Positions 38,884-51,840 of a DNA stretch of 64,000 bases are shown piece after piece. A program made the position numbers and the translations under genes. Below the pieces are notes generated by a model, which worked only from the letters and a program-made list of their open reading frames with translations, had not been told where the DNA came from and made no database searches. The stretch is from Sclerurus mexicanus (lineage: Eukaryota; Chordata; Aves; Passeriformes; Furnariidae). The stretch lies in NCBI GenBank assembly GCA_013396755.1, contig VWZF01006068.1, positions 257,391-321,390 of the forward strand. The letters are read 5' to 3'. Positions within the stretch are counted from its first letter, which is position 1. The number at the start of each line of letters is the position of its first letter.

Positions 38884-39598
38884 TGTGTTAAGCGATGTGA
38901 TTAAAGGCTAACCACAGCGAACACAGGCTTAGAGAGGATCAGGGGAACAGTGACAAGACAGGGAAAACCCACTATGTTCTTTAAGGTCAAAAGAACACCA
39001 CAACATGGCCACTCTCCTAGGACCTTTAAAAGGAGGATGATGAGACCATTGTCCTGGTGGGAAAGCCACGAAGAGGGGTCAAGGGAACACTTGCAGACTA
39101 AAGACGTCATTGACTCCAAGAGGATGGGGGTTATTGCAGGGTGTTGGTAGAGTAAAATTTTGGAACTGTGTAAAGCTTATTGAATGTTTAGGAAAAAGAG
39201 TGGGGAAAGAGAGGTGTGAAGGAGGATCAAGGGAGAAAATGTGGTGGAGATAACAGGGATCTGTCAAGTGCAAACTGGTTGATGGTCAGCACATTTCTCT
39301 GACTGAGCCTGCATGTGATCACTATAACCTATCCCCTACTCGTTAAATCCTATTGCTAAGTGTTTTTCATGTAGGTACACTCTCTATTCTGTGCATGTAA
39401 GAACATTAACAAGAACATAACATTAATATTTACAAGACATCTGAGTGCCAGTGGGTGGAGTGGGCCCTCAAAGACTTATATGTCCATGGACCAGCAACAG
39501 AAGCCCTGGGTCTGAGGGCTAACAACTAGCAAGCCTGAGTATTTAAGGTTGTTTGCCAAAGAGACATATGTTGTTTGTGTCTAAATTTCATTACTACA
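38884..39598 (+). mobile_element. Possible old LTR/ERV remnant
   Basis: This block is richer in G and A words than its surroundings (GGGAAAACCC, GACGTCATTGACTCCAAGAG, GGGTTATTGCAGGGTGTTGG, TTTTGGAACTGTGTAAAGC) and has the texture of an avian ERV LTR. TGTG at 38884 and ACTACA at 39598 are possible ends, with a TATTTAAGG box near 39540. I find no target-site duplication, no AATAAA and no exact family match, so boundaries and class are guesses. A PstI- or CRE-like word such as GACGTCA (39104-39110) is within the range of LTR promoter motifs. Confidence 0.3.
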
Positions 39599-42500
39599 AG
39601 TTTCAGCACTCTCCTGGAAGGGGAGAAGGGGCAGGATGGGACCATTTGTGCCCTTCATAAGCATTGGTTCCAGCAGCACTCTCTGCCTGCAGTGGATCTG
39701 TGTGAACAGGCATGTGTGTGCTCCCTATGTAAATGTGTCTGTGCACCTACTGAGAACACTCCTCAGCCAGACTGCTAGTTGGGACCAGGGAAGGGGCCTG
39801 TATCATCCTCACCTCTGTGGGGCCAGAGCAGGGTGATCAGTTGTGATCTCCATCCTGGAAGGTTCAGCTATCTGAAACCAATGACAAAGATGCAAGCCCT
39901 AGGCGATCTTCTCCAGACCTTCAGTATTCCTAATCCTAGAGGGTTTTCCTGACATCTACCTGCAATTTGAGCTTACTGCTTCCTATCTAACCTTTATAAA
40001 TATGAATGTAGACCATTCCACCTCTGCTTTTTGTTTCTTTGACAGAGAATGTCAAGGAAGATGGACCATGTTTGGAGACAAATGCAAGCACACAGAGTTA
40101 ACTGACACAATGCACAGTGTCATCCAGAGCATTGTTGCCAGCTCCATTATATTTAATGTTTCCCAATGCAGTCTCAGCTTCACATTCGATAAATTTATTA
40201 GACTTGGCCTATGTTATATCACTTAATACATTGAGCAAGCCTGCCCTGAAGCCCAAGTAAAAGCTTGGTGAACACTGTTACATCCCTCCATCCTGGCAAC
40301 AAGTTATCCCCAGATACTCTTCCAGTACATTTATCCAGCAAGACTGTATCCAAATTAATTTCATCAACACCATAGTTCCTTGGTGTGGCTATCAGAATGA
40401 TACCTGAGAATCAAAAACCCCATTAAATCAGGATGTATGACACTATTTTTTCTCTGCTGCCTTTGTCCTGTTATCCTGTCATGGAAAAGAATTAGGTTAG
40501 TTTGACAAAATCTGTTCTTGACAAATCTGTGTTGGCCTCTACATGACTCCTTTTGTTACACTAAGAGCTGTTGCACTGAAGGTGACCCCAGGTGAGAGAG
40601 ATGCTTCACAAGCCAGTCATCCAAACAGGACTGGGAGCAAGTGCATGGTGATTCAACCTGCATCTTGATGAGCACTTTCAGATACTTTGTCAAAAAAGTT
40701 CCTAGCATAACATCCAACTCATTCCATAATTGAAGCATTAGTAAAATATTTCAAATGTTTTATGACTTCAGGACAATAGCATTTTGGTTAAGAGGAAGAC
40801 ATGAACGTAGATACATACAAAAGACATATAAAAATGAAGATACATAACAAATTTGAATTGCTGCTAAATCAATCCAAAAAATCCCATTTAAGAGTATAAC
40901 TGCCAATTACAGCAGCTTTTGATCATCAGTGTGTTCAATATATTGTTTCAATAAGCTTCCTAGAAACACTCTGATTAATTGCACTTTTTAATTCAGTATA
41001 TTCCAGTTAAGATTTTTTTTAATTGTAAGTTTTAATAGTACTTCTTAATTGTTATAATTTTAAGTTCTCTCCTAGTAATTGTATATTTCAATTTTGTAAA
41101 ATTATTCTAGCACACGGTTTGCTAAAAGCATGTAAAAATAAATTACACTTGAACTGCATTATTTCAGAAGAATGTGTCTGTAATTTATTTGCTGATTGAG
41201 GCCTCCAAAATGGGTTTGTTTCTTCCTTCCAGTACCAACTTCCTCTTGTAATTAATGCAAATAAACTGGCAGGGCCTCATGTTACTATGATTTGCTATAG
41301 TCAGAATATTTCATGCTAAAGAAAGGTTATACCCATATGCTTATAAAGATGTGATGAGGGAAAGACATCTATATTTGCAGAAAGTATTTTGGCTAGGGTA
41401 GACAGAGGTGTATAATTCTGCAGCTATGATTTTTTTCACTCATCTAGTTTTGAATCATTTTCCCTTTGGTTGCAGAATGACTCTGACTGTGATGTAACCT
41501 CATTTTTGAGGCTCATAACAATTTCAGACCAGTTTTTTAAAAATAAAAATATATTCTTTGTATGTGTGGTTTTCTAAGATGCTGTCAATCCAAGTAACTT
41601 AGAATCCTAATTTAAGCACAGCTTCATTGATGTCTTTGATATCTGCCCTAGGAAAAGCAGGGATCATGCACTTGCATTAATGGAACTGTCTTTGCTGAAA
41701 AACAAATCAAACCACACCTAATTTATTGTTCCATGTCTATTAGGAAGGTAACAGGTACAGAGACACATGTTCTTTTGATCAAGGTTACAGCAGCATATCC
41801 TCAAACCTCTGTATTCATAAGATGAATGGATGTGGCCCTGATACCTTCTTATATGTAAAGAAGACAGCACAGGACACAAAGCCAAGGATGTGCTGATGAA
41901 TGAGAATGTTATGCTTATTTGGTTTCCCGGAACAGCATGTAAGTGTGATTGACTGACTCAATACTAATTCTGTTTTTGGGGGTGGTACCTTGTTTTAGTG
42001 AATGGTTTTGAGATTTCTCATGCTGGGTTGTCAGTACTTCTCTGGATTTTTTTCAGTCAGACTCTGGTACAGCACAACTACTGACAACCACTGTCCCAGG
42101 TTCATCTAGCATCATTTACTTTGTGGGAAGAGGCAGTAGAGGATGGATTTACTGCAGAGTTGTTTCACTTAGCTCCAACATTCAGAGGCATGTGTACTGG
42201 TTCCATAATAAAGAAATCCACATGCCAAATCATTTCTGCAACTCAATCATTCTCAAATGTGAAGAGACAAATAGGAAAGGGCAATACAGCACAGCCTTTT
42301 CTGTAACTGCTCAGTAACAACCGTATGCCTTAGGACCTACAGTCTTGTGATATCTTTATATCACTAAAACTATGGTTATAAGGACAAATAATACTTTAAA
42401 TGTTTAACAAAAAAAAAAATTGTGCCTAAATATGTTCTCTATGAGCAATAGAAATATTAAAAAAAAATAAAATCCCAAAAGTCTAAAATAATCACAAATT

Positions 42501-43250
42501 TTGAAAACCCACAACTCACCATTTTCCATACTATCGTGGAAGACAGTACTAAAAGAATGGGCATATCATTGGCTGACAAAGTGTCTGCAGGGGAATACTA
42601 AATAATAATTTAGTTTTGCTTAATTTGTAATAAAAATTATCATTATTTATTCATTTTTCAGTGAAAAATATATTCCACAAATTTCAGATTTTACTGTGAA
42701 AGCAGAAACCATTTCCCTGAATGGCTCAATTTTCTAGCTATGAAACTAATGTTTCAATGATTTAGAGAGTGATATTAGAGTTGTGGGACACAAAGAAATA
42801 ATAAGAAAATTACATACATGAATATCTTCAATGAACATATCCAAAATTTTCCTCTTGCATAGGTTCGTTGTAAAAAGTATTGGCCAGATCTGAAAGCACT
42901 CCAAGACATGAATAAGTATTGAAGGATGTAGGGGAGCACAGGTCAAGAAGAATACACAGCCTGAAGAATTCATCAGAGTATTACAAGACTTAAATATGCC
43001 TAAGTTTGAGAAAACTAGAAATAATAATTTATCTGATGAAGAGTTTATTATTAAATACTTTTGTACTTGATACACATTCCCAGATCTCATCATCTGCTAA
43101 TACTTCAGCTATTTGTCTTTCTTCTTTTATTGTTTGTCTCTCTAAGTCAACTCAACATGTTGTTTATAATTGCTGACAGTCTCTGTTAGACATACACTAC
43201 ATCCCTCCCAAATCTGCTTTTATCTTTTACACAAAATAAAGCTGCTCTTT

Positions 43251-43272
43251 TTACAGCCACTAGTGGCTGTAA
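43251..43272. repeat. 22-bp perfect palindrome, no spacer
   Basis: The left half TTACAGCCACT (43251-43261) and right half AGTGGCTGTAA (43262-43272) are exact reverse complements, centred on ACTAGT. It is not AT-only, so chance is less likely than for the AT palindromes. It could be a dimeric-protein site or a snap-back inversion scar. Confidence 0.8.
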
Positions 43273-44490
43273 GCCAGATCTCAGAACCAGTACTTCTGCT
43301 GCATTTTCTTTGACCTGCTTCTCTGTTTATCCTCCCCTATGACTCATTTCTCTGTAACCTCATCACAAACCCAATTATTTTCCTCCTGACTCCCAGATGT
43401 GTATACTAGACTGATCTGCTTCTCTATAGATGAAGAGTCAAGAAGATAGCTAAAATAGTTTTATCATCTTCCTCCCCATATCTTCTTTGGACCATATTTA
43501 CACTGCTTAGTTTTTCTGGTCCATAGCCTACTAGTACACAATAATTCGCACACTGCTGTAGGTATCTGCCTAGGCTTTGCCCAAATATTAGTCTCTGTCA
43601 CATGAAATACACATAAAAGCATTCCTGTCTAAAATAAATTTAACTAAAGTATGCAAACTAAAGAATGAAACTCCTTTAAACTCAAACCTACTTGAATCTT
43701 TTCTTCTCTTCCCTCATAAGTATTATCATGCCAGATCGATTCTGAATGCTACTATAAAAGACGTATTTTTCTATGATCATGTCACATGTCTCTGTACATT
43801 CCTCTACTTGTTTACCCTTCTTCCTTATCAAACTCAAACTGCTTGTCTTCATTGCAGAATCCACTACCAGCATTTCCACAGAAACCTTACTTTTTATTTA
43901 AGACTGAGTGTGGATCCGATATTTCTCTTGTCTTTCCAAAGAAGCTGTTGCTGGGAAACTGGCTGGGCATCAGTCTGCTGGTGGGAGGTGTTGAGTGCTT
44001 GCCTTTGCATCACTTGTTTTTTTCCTCCTTTTTTCCTTCTTGTACTAAAGTGTCTTTATCTTGACCCATGAGTTTTTCTCACTTTTACTCTTCCAATTCT
44101 CTCCTACATCTTACCATGGGTCGAGCCAGCAACTAGTGAATCCTTAGTTGCTGTCTAAGGTCAAAACATCACATGTGGAAAAAAGAGTTTGATTTTTTTT
44201 TTCCAAAAATATGACATTATTAGGAATCCTGCAACTTGCAGCCATTTGATGGCAGTTGTGTAATTCCAACTGTAGGAAAATCTGATATAAATTGAACTAG
44301 TTTGTAATGAAAGTTTGAGTATCGCAAGATTGAGTATTGAGTCATGAAAAGCTTTTCTCATTTTTAGTTTCAAACTCTTAGATTTCAGAGTTTTATAATG
44401 CATTCCTTGTTATTTCTGATTGAGAATGAATCTGTGTCCTCTTTGGAGTGCACTGGTGGGCTGGGCATAGTTCCGCTTCATTGCTTTATC

Positions 44491-44506
44491 TTTTTTTTTT
44501 TTTTTT
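44491..44506. repeat. T16 homopolymer
   Basis: An uninterrupted T run of about 16, with no recognisable retroelement body attached. Confidence 0.9.
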
Positions 44507-45097
44507 CCCTTTTTGAGAATTTCTTTTACTGGTAGAAACAGAGAGTATATAGAAAATAAATGTTTCAAATGGGTAGTTTTCCCATCTTCATCACACAAAT
44601 GTTAATGCCATAGAAACACTAAAGATGATACTTAGAAAAGTATTGCACATTTACAAAACTTTAAGTGTAGATGAAAAAAAATCTCTTGCTATTTGAGCAA
44701 ATTTAAGCACATTTAGTTTCATCATAGATTACTGTTTATCCTGCATTCCTATTTTCCAAGATTAAGAGATCTGCTTGCCTCTAAAAGAAAACAAGAAAAT
44801 TAAACAAATAAGAGAATAAGGAAATAACTGGCAGCGTGTTAGTGTCTGGACTATCCAGCCATTTAACCCCTTGGAGGGTCTAACTTACATTTTCTATACG
44901 CTCTTATCAAGATAAAAATCAGAGTGAAAATGAGCCGGTCTTGAACCAATCAGTAACATAATATTGCACCACTTGGATAGCAAACAATTTCTGGCAGGTG
45001 GCACGTACTAGAGAACTTTTTGGCAAACTGAGCTTGTGAAGCCATTGCCAGACTCAGATGCTTGAAGTAGATTTTCATACAGTTAGAAATTAAATAC

Positions 45098-45132
45098 CAA
45101 AAAAACCCACTCAAAAACCAACCAAACAAAAA
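45098..45132. repeat. A/AAC-rich tract
   Basis: CCAAAAAAACCCACTC, then AAAAACCAACCAAACAAAAA. Same class as the tracts at 8.2 and 53.5 kb. Confidence 0.8.
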
Positions 45133-47128
45133 GGCTTGCTTTATTGAAGAAACATCACTGGCAGATTACAGCACAAACTATGTCCGAAAGACAACTGAGC
45201 AGCAGAATCATCAGCATTAACATGTCTCTGTGCATGTACACAGCACGAGCAAGTCCTGTGTCCTGCTAAATGCTACTGTTCTTCTCCACATAATTCAGAA
45301 AATGACAATTTCATTGTGAGTGAACTGGTATAATAAAAATAAATTAATGCAATGAATTAAAAGTGTTAATGATTTATTTAATTTTTCATGACATTAATTA
45401 TGACATTCTGATATCTCAAACTACTGAAGTCATGCAAATAGAACCCTAAAACCTTATATGGTGTATGTAAGTGTATAGTATTCTATTTCAAAAATAATAA
45501 AACCTGCTATTTAGGTGCTGATATATGTCAAAATAAAATCAAACCTTAAGTGTTTGGGGGACTAGATATTCTAATAAAATTTCTTGATTTTGAGATTACA
45601 TGTAAGTTCCCAAAGCCCATTCTTTTTTGCTGCTGACAATTGTAACACTTTCATTGAAGACGCTTCCAGAAAAGAAGTTGTGGACTTTGTGCTTTGAACT
45701 CAAAAGACAATTTCTGGGCCAATTTTTCAAGCAAGGTCTGTCTGCATATACAATTGATTCCTGCTGTAATTACTGACTTTAGGAAGAGGAACTGAAAAAA
45801 ATGTGAAAGTAAAAAAAAAAGATAACTTGATTAGTTTTGACATAGAAGACTTTCTGACTTGTGTGCTAACTTAACAACATTGGGGGAAATGTCATGAATG
45901 TAAGAAATATGTATTTTTTGCATCACCAAGAAGCTCTAAGTGGTTCAAGATCTTTTTGCCAAGTATTTTGCTATACAGACAAAAGAGAAGACATAAGGAA
46001 AAATCTTTGCATGATCTCAGCAAAGTAACAAGGACAAAACTGCTAGGTTGTATAAAGGCCATACTTGCTATGCTGTCTACTTTTGGGTATGTTTATCTAT
46101 TCTCGATTACAGTCTTTGGCATAAACTCATTGAACATGAACTGAAATCGAGAACTCGCCATTCCAGGAGAATGTGCTCATTACCGGAACTCAAATGCAAG
46201 GGTTTTTGCTCACCATTAGTCCCCCCAAATCTGTCCATTCTTAGAAGGAGGGATTGAAAGAAATGCAATTCAATGGTGTATCACCTCCACTTCTGAGGTG
46301 GTGTTATCGTTCAAGAAATGAGGCTGTAATAAAAATTATCTAGCAATGAGGCTGTAATAAACGTTGTATGCCTTTTCTCTGCTTTTCTTTCGACCTCTAA
46401 ACACATGAAGGGATTTCTGTCAATCAGTTCCAATCCCAAAGAGTGACAAAGGCCGCAGGCCAGTGCTTCAGTCTGAGGAAGCATCCCTGTGGCTGGCTTA
46501 GGCTTTTCTCTCTTGGTATACTGGGCATCATGTATCCCATTGTAAAGTTCTGTTCATGTAACTGCCTTGCTCTGCTCTGTAAATCACAGCAGTAGTCTTG
46601 TACTGACTGCCGCATTGGGGATCAGGACACAGATCCCACAAAATTAATGGCCTTTGTAAAACTAGTTTTCACTGATACACTTGAGAATAATTTTTAGAAA
46701 TAATCTGCTGATAAGTCTACGGTTATCTATATTTGCATTCTGGACCAGTTTAAATCCCCATTATACTGATCAGTCTCATGGCAAAGTACAAAGCATTCCC
46801 AATTTTAAATATTGGAATTGTGCCGCCAGTATATGTAATACAGATGTCAGAATCAAGATCTGTTGAGGCATTATTGAGAACAGAAACCTCTATTTACTGA
46901 CAAGGGATGATGAATTCTCAGCATTTTCCAAATCAGGACACTTTAAATATGATAGAGTCCAGACAAATAAATGTAAAATTTACTTTTGATTTCAATAGCT
47001 ATTGCCTCTTCAGTGGATAAAAATTAATTTTAAATCTAAAATTTTTGTAGTCTCCTTTACAAACAGTTTTATGTTAATAGATGGTCTGTGCCTTGATGAT
47101 CATTGACTGCTCAAGACAATCTATGATT

Positions 47129-47231
47129 CTACAGAGTCATGGAATGGTTTGTTTGCAAAGGACCCTAAAGATCATCCAGTTCCAAATTCCTTGCCTAGGA
47201 GAGGAATGCCTTCCCCTAGACCAGTTTGCTC
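47129..47231 (-). mobile_element. CR1 LINE 3' tail fragment
   Basis: The plus strand reads TCTACAGAGTCATGGAATGG, AAGGACCCTAAAGATCATCC, AGTTCCAAATTCCTTGCC and CCTAGACCAGTTTGCTCAAA. This is the reverse complement of a CR1 end, more diverged than its neighbour. It is cut off at about 47231, where the tail of the next CR1 begins. Confidence 0.9.
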
Positions 47232-47645
47232 AAATCATGGAATCATAGTCATAGAATCATAGAATTAGAGTCATAGTCATAGAATATACTGAGTTGTAAG
47301 GGACTCATCAGGATCATTGAGTCCAGCTCCTGGTCCTGCACAGGACACCCCATGAATCACACCATGGTCCTGAGAGTGTTGTCCAAGTGCTCCATCCAAG
47401 CTGGCCTTGAACGTTTCCAGGGATAGGACACCCACAACTTCCCTGGGTAACCTGTTCCAGTGCCTCACCACTCTAACAGTGAAGAATTTTGTCCTAATAT
47501 CTAATCTAAGCCTATCTTTCAGTTTGAAGCTATTCCCTCTTGCTCTGCCCCAGTAAAAGGTCCCTCTACAGCTCTCTTGCAGGCCCCCCTTTAGATACTT
47601 GAAGATGCTATAAGGCTCCAGCCCTCTGATCATCCTCTGGACTAG
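47232..47645 (-). mobile_element. CR1 LINE 3' fragment with open ORF2 C-terminus
   Basis: A minus-sense CR1 of about 410 bp, 5'-truncated near 47645. A 118-codon frame (47277-47633, minus) covers the end of ORF2: it includes SIFKYLKGG, RGNSFKLKDRLRLDIR, KFFTVRVVRHWNRLPREVV and LETFKASLDGALG, the standard CR1 C-terminal block downstream of the reverse transcriptase. It then reads through into the 3' UTR. The 3' end is an expanded run of octamer-derived units (CATAGAAT, CATAGT, AATCATAG) over 47232-47285. Only the last part of the enzyme is present, so it cannot transpose. The clean frame suggests a younger copy than the others here. Confidence 0.95.
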
Positions 47646-50600
47646 TATAATACTATGTAACTTTTCCTAACCCTTAGTGCTGCCTTTATCCTTTCTGAAA
47701 GCTTGGTACAGTTTTGTTTCTTCTGTGTAAAATATTTCTGAAAATTCAAACAAGCAAAGCTATTGGACTCAGAAAGCAGTCTTCATTAAGCACACAAAAT
47801 TGCTGGGATTTTTTTCATGTTCTGATAGATTATTTCAATATTGCAACACTAGGTGTCATCACATCATGGTCCAACATAGTGAAATTATATTTAAACTCTT
47901 ACCAGAATACAATGAGTGAATAATTCACAATGAATAATTTACTGGATTTTGCCTTTTTTTTCCCCCTGCACGAAATATTCAAAAGCAGATTACACAACTC
48001 TCTTAAGTATTCTTGACTAGAAATTATTTTTGCAAGGTTCTTCCTGTATTGTATCCTAATGAATTTGAAGTGTTTGTTTTGAACTTTAAATTCACTACTA
48101 GTCATTAATTAGAATATTACTTCTGTTCCTGATTTATTGAACAGTGTAAAATGACAAGCTGCAAAGACAAGTGAAAATCAGAACAAAAACTGATCTGTTA
48201 CTAAATAAAAATTTTCAGTATTATGACAGTTAAAATTTTAAATTTCCCTAAAAAAGGGTCCAAACGTAAGTAAACATGAAAAATGGCTTTTTATACTGCT
48301 TTTTATACTGCTTATTAATCTTTCTGCAAAATGCTCTTTAAAAAATGTTTTCTTGGAATCAATTTCAAACAGTATAGTAAAATGTGTAGATTTTGACCAA
48401 TAAGTGATGAGTTTTTAAAAATTATTATCCCTCAACTATATGCTCAACACAACTGGATTTCACAATTAATGCTTTTTTGCATTTGTGTAACTTATTTAGA
48501 TGTGACCCTGCTTGTATTGGATCTTTTACTGAGCTGCTGTAAATTCAGGTCTTTTATTTGCAGTTTTAGTTGTTGATAATGTGAATAGTACAGCATACTT
48601 TATAAATTATTTTTTGTTATGAACTCGGGTCATATCACAGATGTTCTCCAGTCCCCAAAACAGCTGCCATTAGGTCTAGCAGCTCCCTTCTTTAGCAGTG
48701 CTACATTGTCATTCATTTAGATTCAGAAAAATACGACATCTAGTCTGCTTAAATAGTAGTAAAATTATTATACTTTTCAAACTCTCTGACAGTGTCACAA
48801 TTTCCTGAAAATCTTTAGGGACTTTCACCTATGTCCTGTCTCTTCTCCATGATCTTCCTCTCTTCTCTACCATCTTGTGTTCTTACATATTACACCAAAA
48901 GGGAAAACTCCATAACTCCATAAATTTAGGCAAAAGGAAACACAAAAACTGTTAATGTCCACAAACCAAAAATCACAAGGAAAATGTACAAAATTGCTGC
49001 AGCTATAGATTTAAAAGCAGATTTAAGTTTTACTTTTAAAGCAGCTATAAGTTCTTCCTTTCAGTTTTTGGTTATTCAGGTAATTGAGGCTTCTGAAATG
49101 AATCTGTAAATACAAAACCCGACATTGAATTCATTATTTTGTCTCATGACTTTTAACACAAAATGTAATGCCTATGTGAGTAAATGAAATGGACCCTTCA
49201 ACTAACACCCCCTGGACTATAGAGAAAGTCTCACATTTTTTTTACAGATAGCCCAATCAGCATCCAATTTTGTTCTGCAAAACAAAAGGTTGAGAAATAA
49301 TCACAGTCTAGATCAGACCGTGAGGATTCAGCTGCTCTCCAGTTAGACCTCACATTTCCTGAATGACTGGTATAACAACACCTTTGTTTTAAAAGAAAGA
49401 ACTAATTAATTTTCTCAATTATTGGTGCCTGAGGACAGGACAAGAAATTTCACATCATGAATCTCTTTCACTGATAATTTCACAGCAGCAACATCAAGGC
49501 ATCCTGCTCTTATTAACATCTCCTGTTGGTCACTTCATTCTCATGTATTCCAACACTAAGGTGTACCACCATTTTTAAGATACTTATATAAGGATGCACA
49601 GAAAAGATACAGGACACTTTAGGTGGTTTGCTGTTATTTAGCATGTCCACATCATACATTTCCCTTACTAGGCTAAAATTCTCACTTATTGGCCTCAGCA
49701 ATATGTTCTAATTTTTTGCTGTTTAGTCTATGAACAATATCCATTTAAACTTAAACTGTGTTTTAGATTAGTCTAAATTATTTAGCTAATAACAATTTTA
49801 ACCATTCACATATATTGTGCTTACTCATATAATTATCTGGGATTCAAAATAAATAAATGGTATTAAATATCAGATTTTGCTTTTTCTCTTTTAATTATAT
49901 TCAGTGGATTTCTTTATGTATATTACACTTCTGCTGCTTCACCATAATTTCTCTGTCCCCATTCTGGCATTTTTTGATGTTGCACTTACTCCTAGACAGT
50001 GCAACCTGATCTCTTTTAATGGAACCACAGATGCAGGGAGCTATTCCCCAGAGCTCTTAGCTCTAAAGGCCTGTTTGCATTAGCTTATGATCTTGTTACC
50101 AGACACTTCTTGGAATAAAATCAGTACAAATGTGGGTTAGTGCTCATTGCTGTTGACTGCTTTCTCTGCTTTGGTGGTTCCTTAATGGGTATGTTCTGTG
50201 GGGGATGGCATGAGGAAGGCAGTCACCTTGAAGAAGACTCAAGAAACAGAGGTAGTGTTTCTTGAAACAGATTTTGACATGTCTTTTTACAGCCTAGGCA
50301 AGGATAATATAGCAATTCACTGTGATTTGCTGAATAACCTGGAGCAGTGTGCCAGAGAACAATAAGAAAGTAAGAAGGTAAGAAAGCTATACTATTGTAT
50401 TTCAAAGAAGTATTGCAGCACCACATCCAACTTCCTGCTATTTTTTTATGAATAAAACCCTTCAAATTCTACTTTATAAATATTCATAAGATCTTGCAAA
50501 AGCAGCTAAGGTACGGTATATATTTAATGTTATTATTCCAATATTATCAACAGATAAATGGGAATTAAGATATGAGGAAGTTCTCTGCCTCTTTCTAATA

Positions 50601-51840
50601 CTTCCTATTTATTTAACTGACAAAATGAGAAAGAATCTGTTTATTTGCAGCATGTCACTGTATTCCTTTATGTTTTGGTAACATTTCAGCTCAAGAAGTA
50701 CATTTTTACTAATTCATCTGCTATTAGAAGTCACTTAATAAATATTTTATTCAAATATGAATATAGGGCAAGTACACTAGCAGCTTAAAGTCTTGATGAT
50801 TTGACACCTGATTAGGAAAATCCTGTAGATTTGTTACTATTCCAGTAACTGTTCTTGGAGCTGCTTATAAATAATTAAAATATCTCAAGTTCAGGGATGC
50901 AAAGTCATGCTCTTTATTGAGCTTCTAGATTTAAATATTTGATCTTAATCATCACATTATCTCACTACTACTATAAAAAGAGAAGAAAACAGAAAGAAAA
51001 CAGCTTTTTTATCAGTCTGAAACGTCACTCTACTGTAATAACAATTTGTAACTATCTGCCATTAAAATCTTCTTCCTTTGAGCTTTGACAGATTTTTTTA
51101 AAGCTGGATAACAGTGATATGAACTCTTAAAACAGTAGTTGGAGGATGAGCAAAAAAGTAGAGCCCAATCCTGTCATGGAAAGTGAGTGGATGCAAGGAT
51201 CTAGGAGGTTATTACAAATCAACTCTCTCTGCAAGAGACATTGATGACGCAAGCACTGACAGAGAGGAGAGAAGAATCAGTTCATAGCAAGAAATTTTTA
51301 CTCATGTTAACATTCGCAAGTACAATCAGGTTTTATGTGTGCCTCATGTTTGAATATAAGAAAAATTCCATCTTTTTAAGTGCTTCTGCTCATGCTGTAT
51401 TGTATATACGGACCCAACCCTCCAGGAGTTTCCAGTCTGATTGCATTTCATGCACTGTTTCAGCTTTAAAGTTATTGTTTTAGTTAAGCAGAAAAATCCC
51501 TGTAATGTGTATTTAACTATTTTCATCTTGCAGGACTGAAATATCATAAAATATTTTCTTAACAATTGCTTTGTTTACCTTCTTACAGGGACTTTAACAG
51601 ATGACAAATTTATGGATGCAATCGAGCTGACTTTATTATTATTATTTAATACATGTCTGCAATTTCACCTATTACCTGAATATAAGGGCTATTTTTCCAT
51701 ATTTCAATATTGAATCAGATCCCAGGTTAAAAATATTGTGAGACTTCATTCTGAAGGTAGTGAAAAGGAGTTTATATCTATATTGTTAGATTTTATATGA
51801 TTTCCCCTGAAATTATACTAGCCAAATAATTTCGTTGTCT
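47646..51840. other. Noncoding unique DNA
   Basis: No gene or readable repeat. A tandem TTTTATACTGCT pair lies at about 48290-48315. Short open frames only. Confidence 0.5.

Larger units (their letters stand above)
39599..47128. other. Noncoding unique DNA
   Basis: No gene recognised over 7.5 kb. The first kilobase (39.6-40.75 kb) is mildly GC-richer and contains TTAGTTTGACAAAATCTG followed by TTCTTGACAAATCTGTGTT at about 40496-40534. That text looks like an ancient interspersed repeat, but I cannot name the family. At 41249-41262 a TAATTA homeodomain word is fused to an ATGCAAAT octamer. A pyrimidine-rich stretch at 43.1-43.5 kb holds the 22-bp palindrome. A 29-30-bp tandem duplication (AATGAGGCTGTAATAAA twice) lies at about 46317-46363. 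Confidence 0.5.

Noticed and set aside
47277..47633. 118-codon minus-strand frame as a host gene
   Set aside because: Its peptide is the CR1 ORF2 C-terminus running into the 3' UTR of a truncated LINE.
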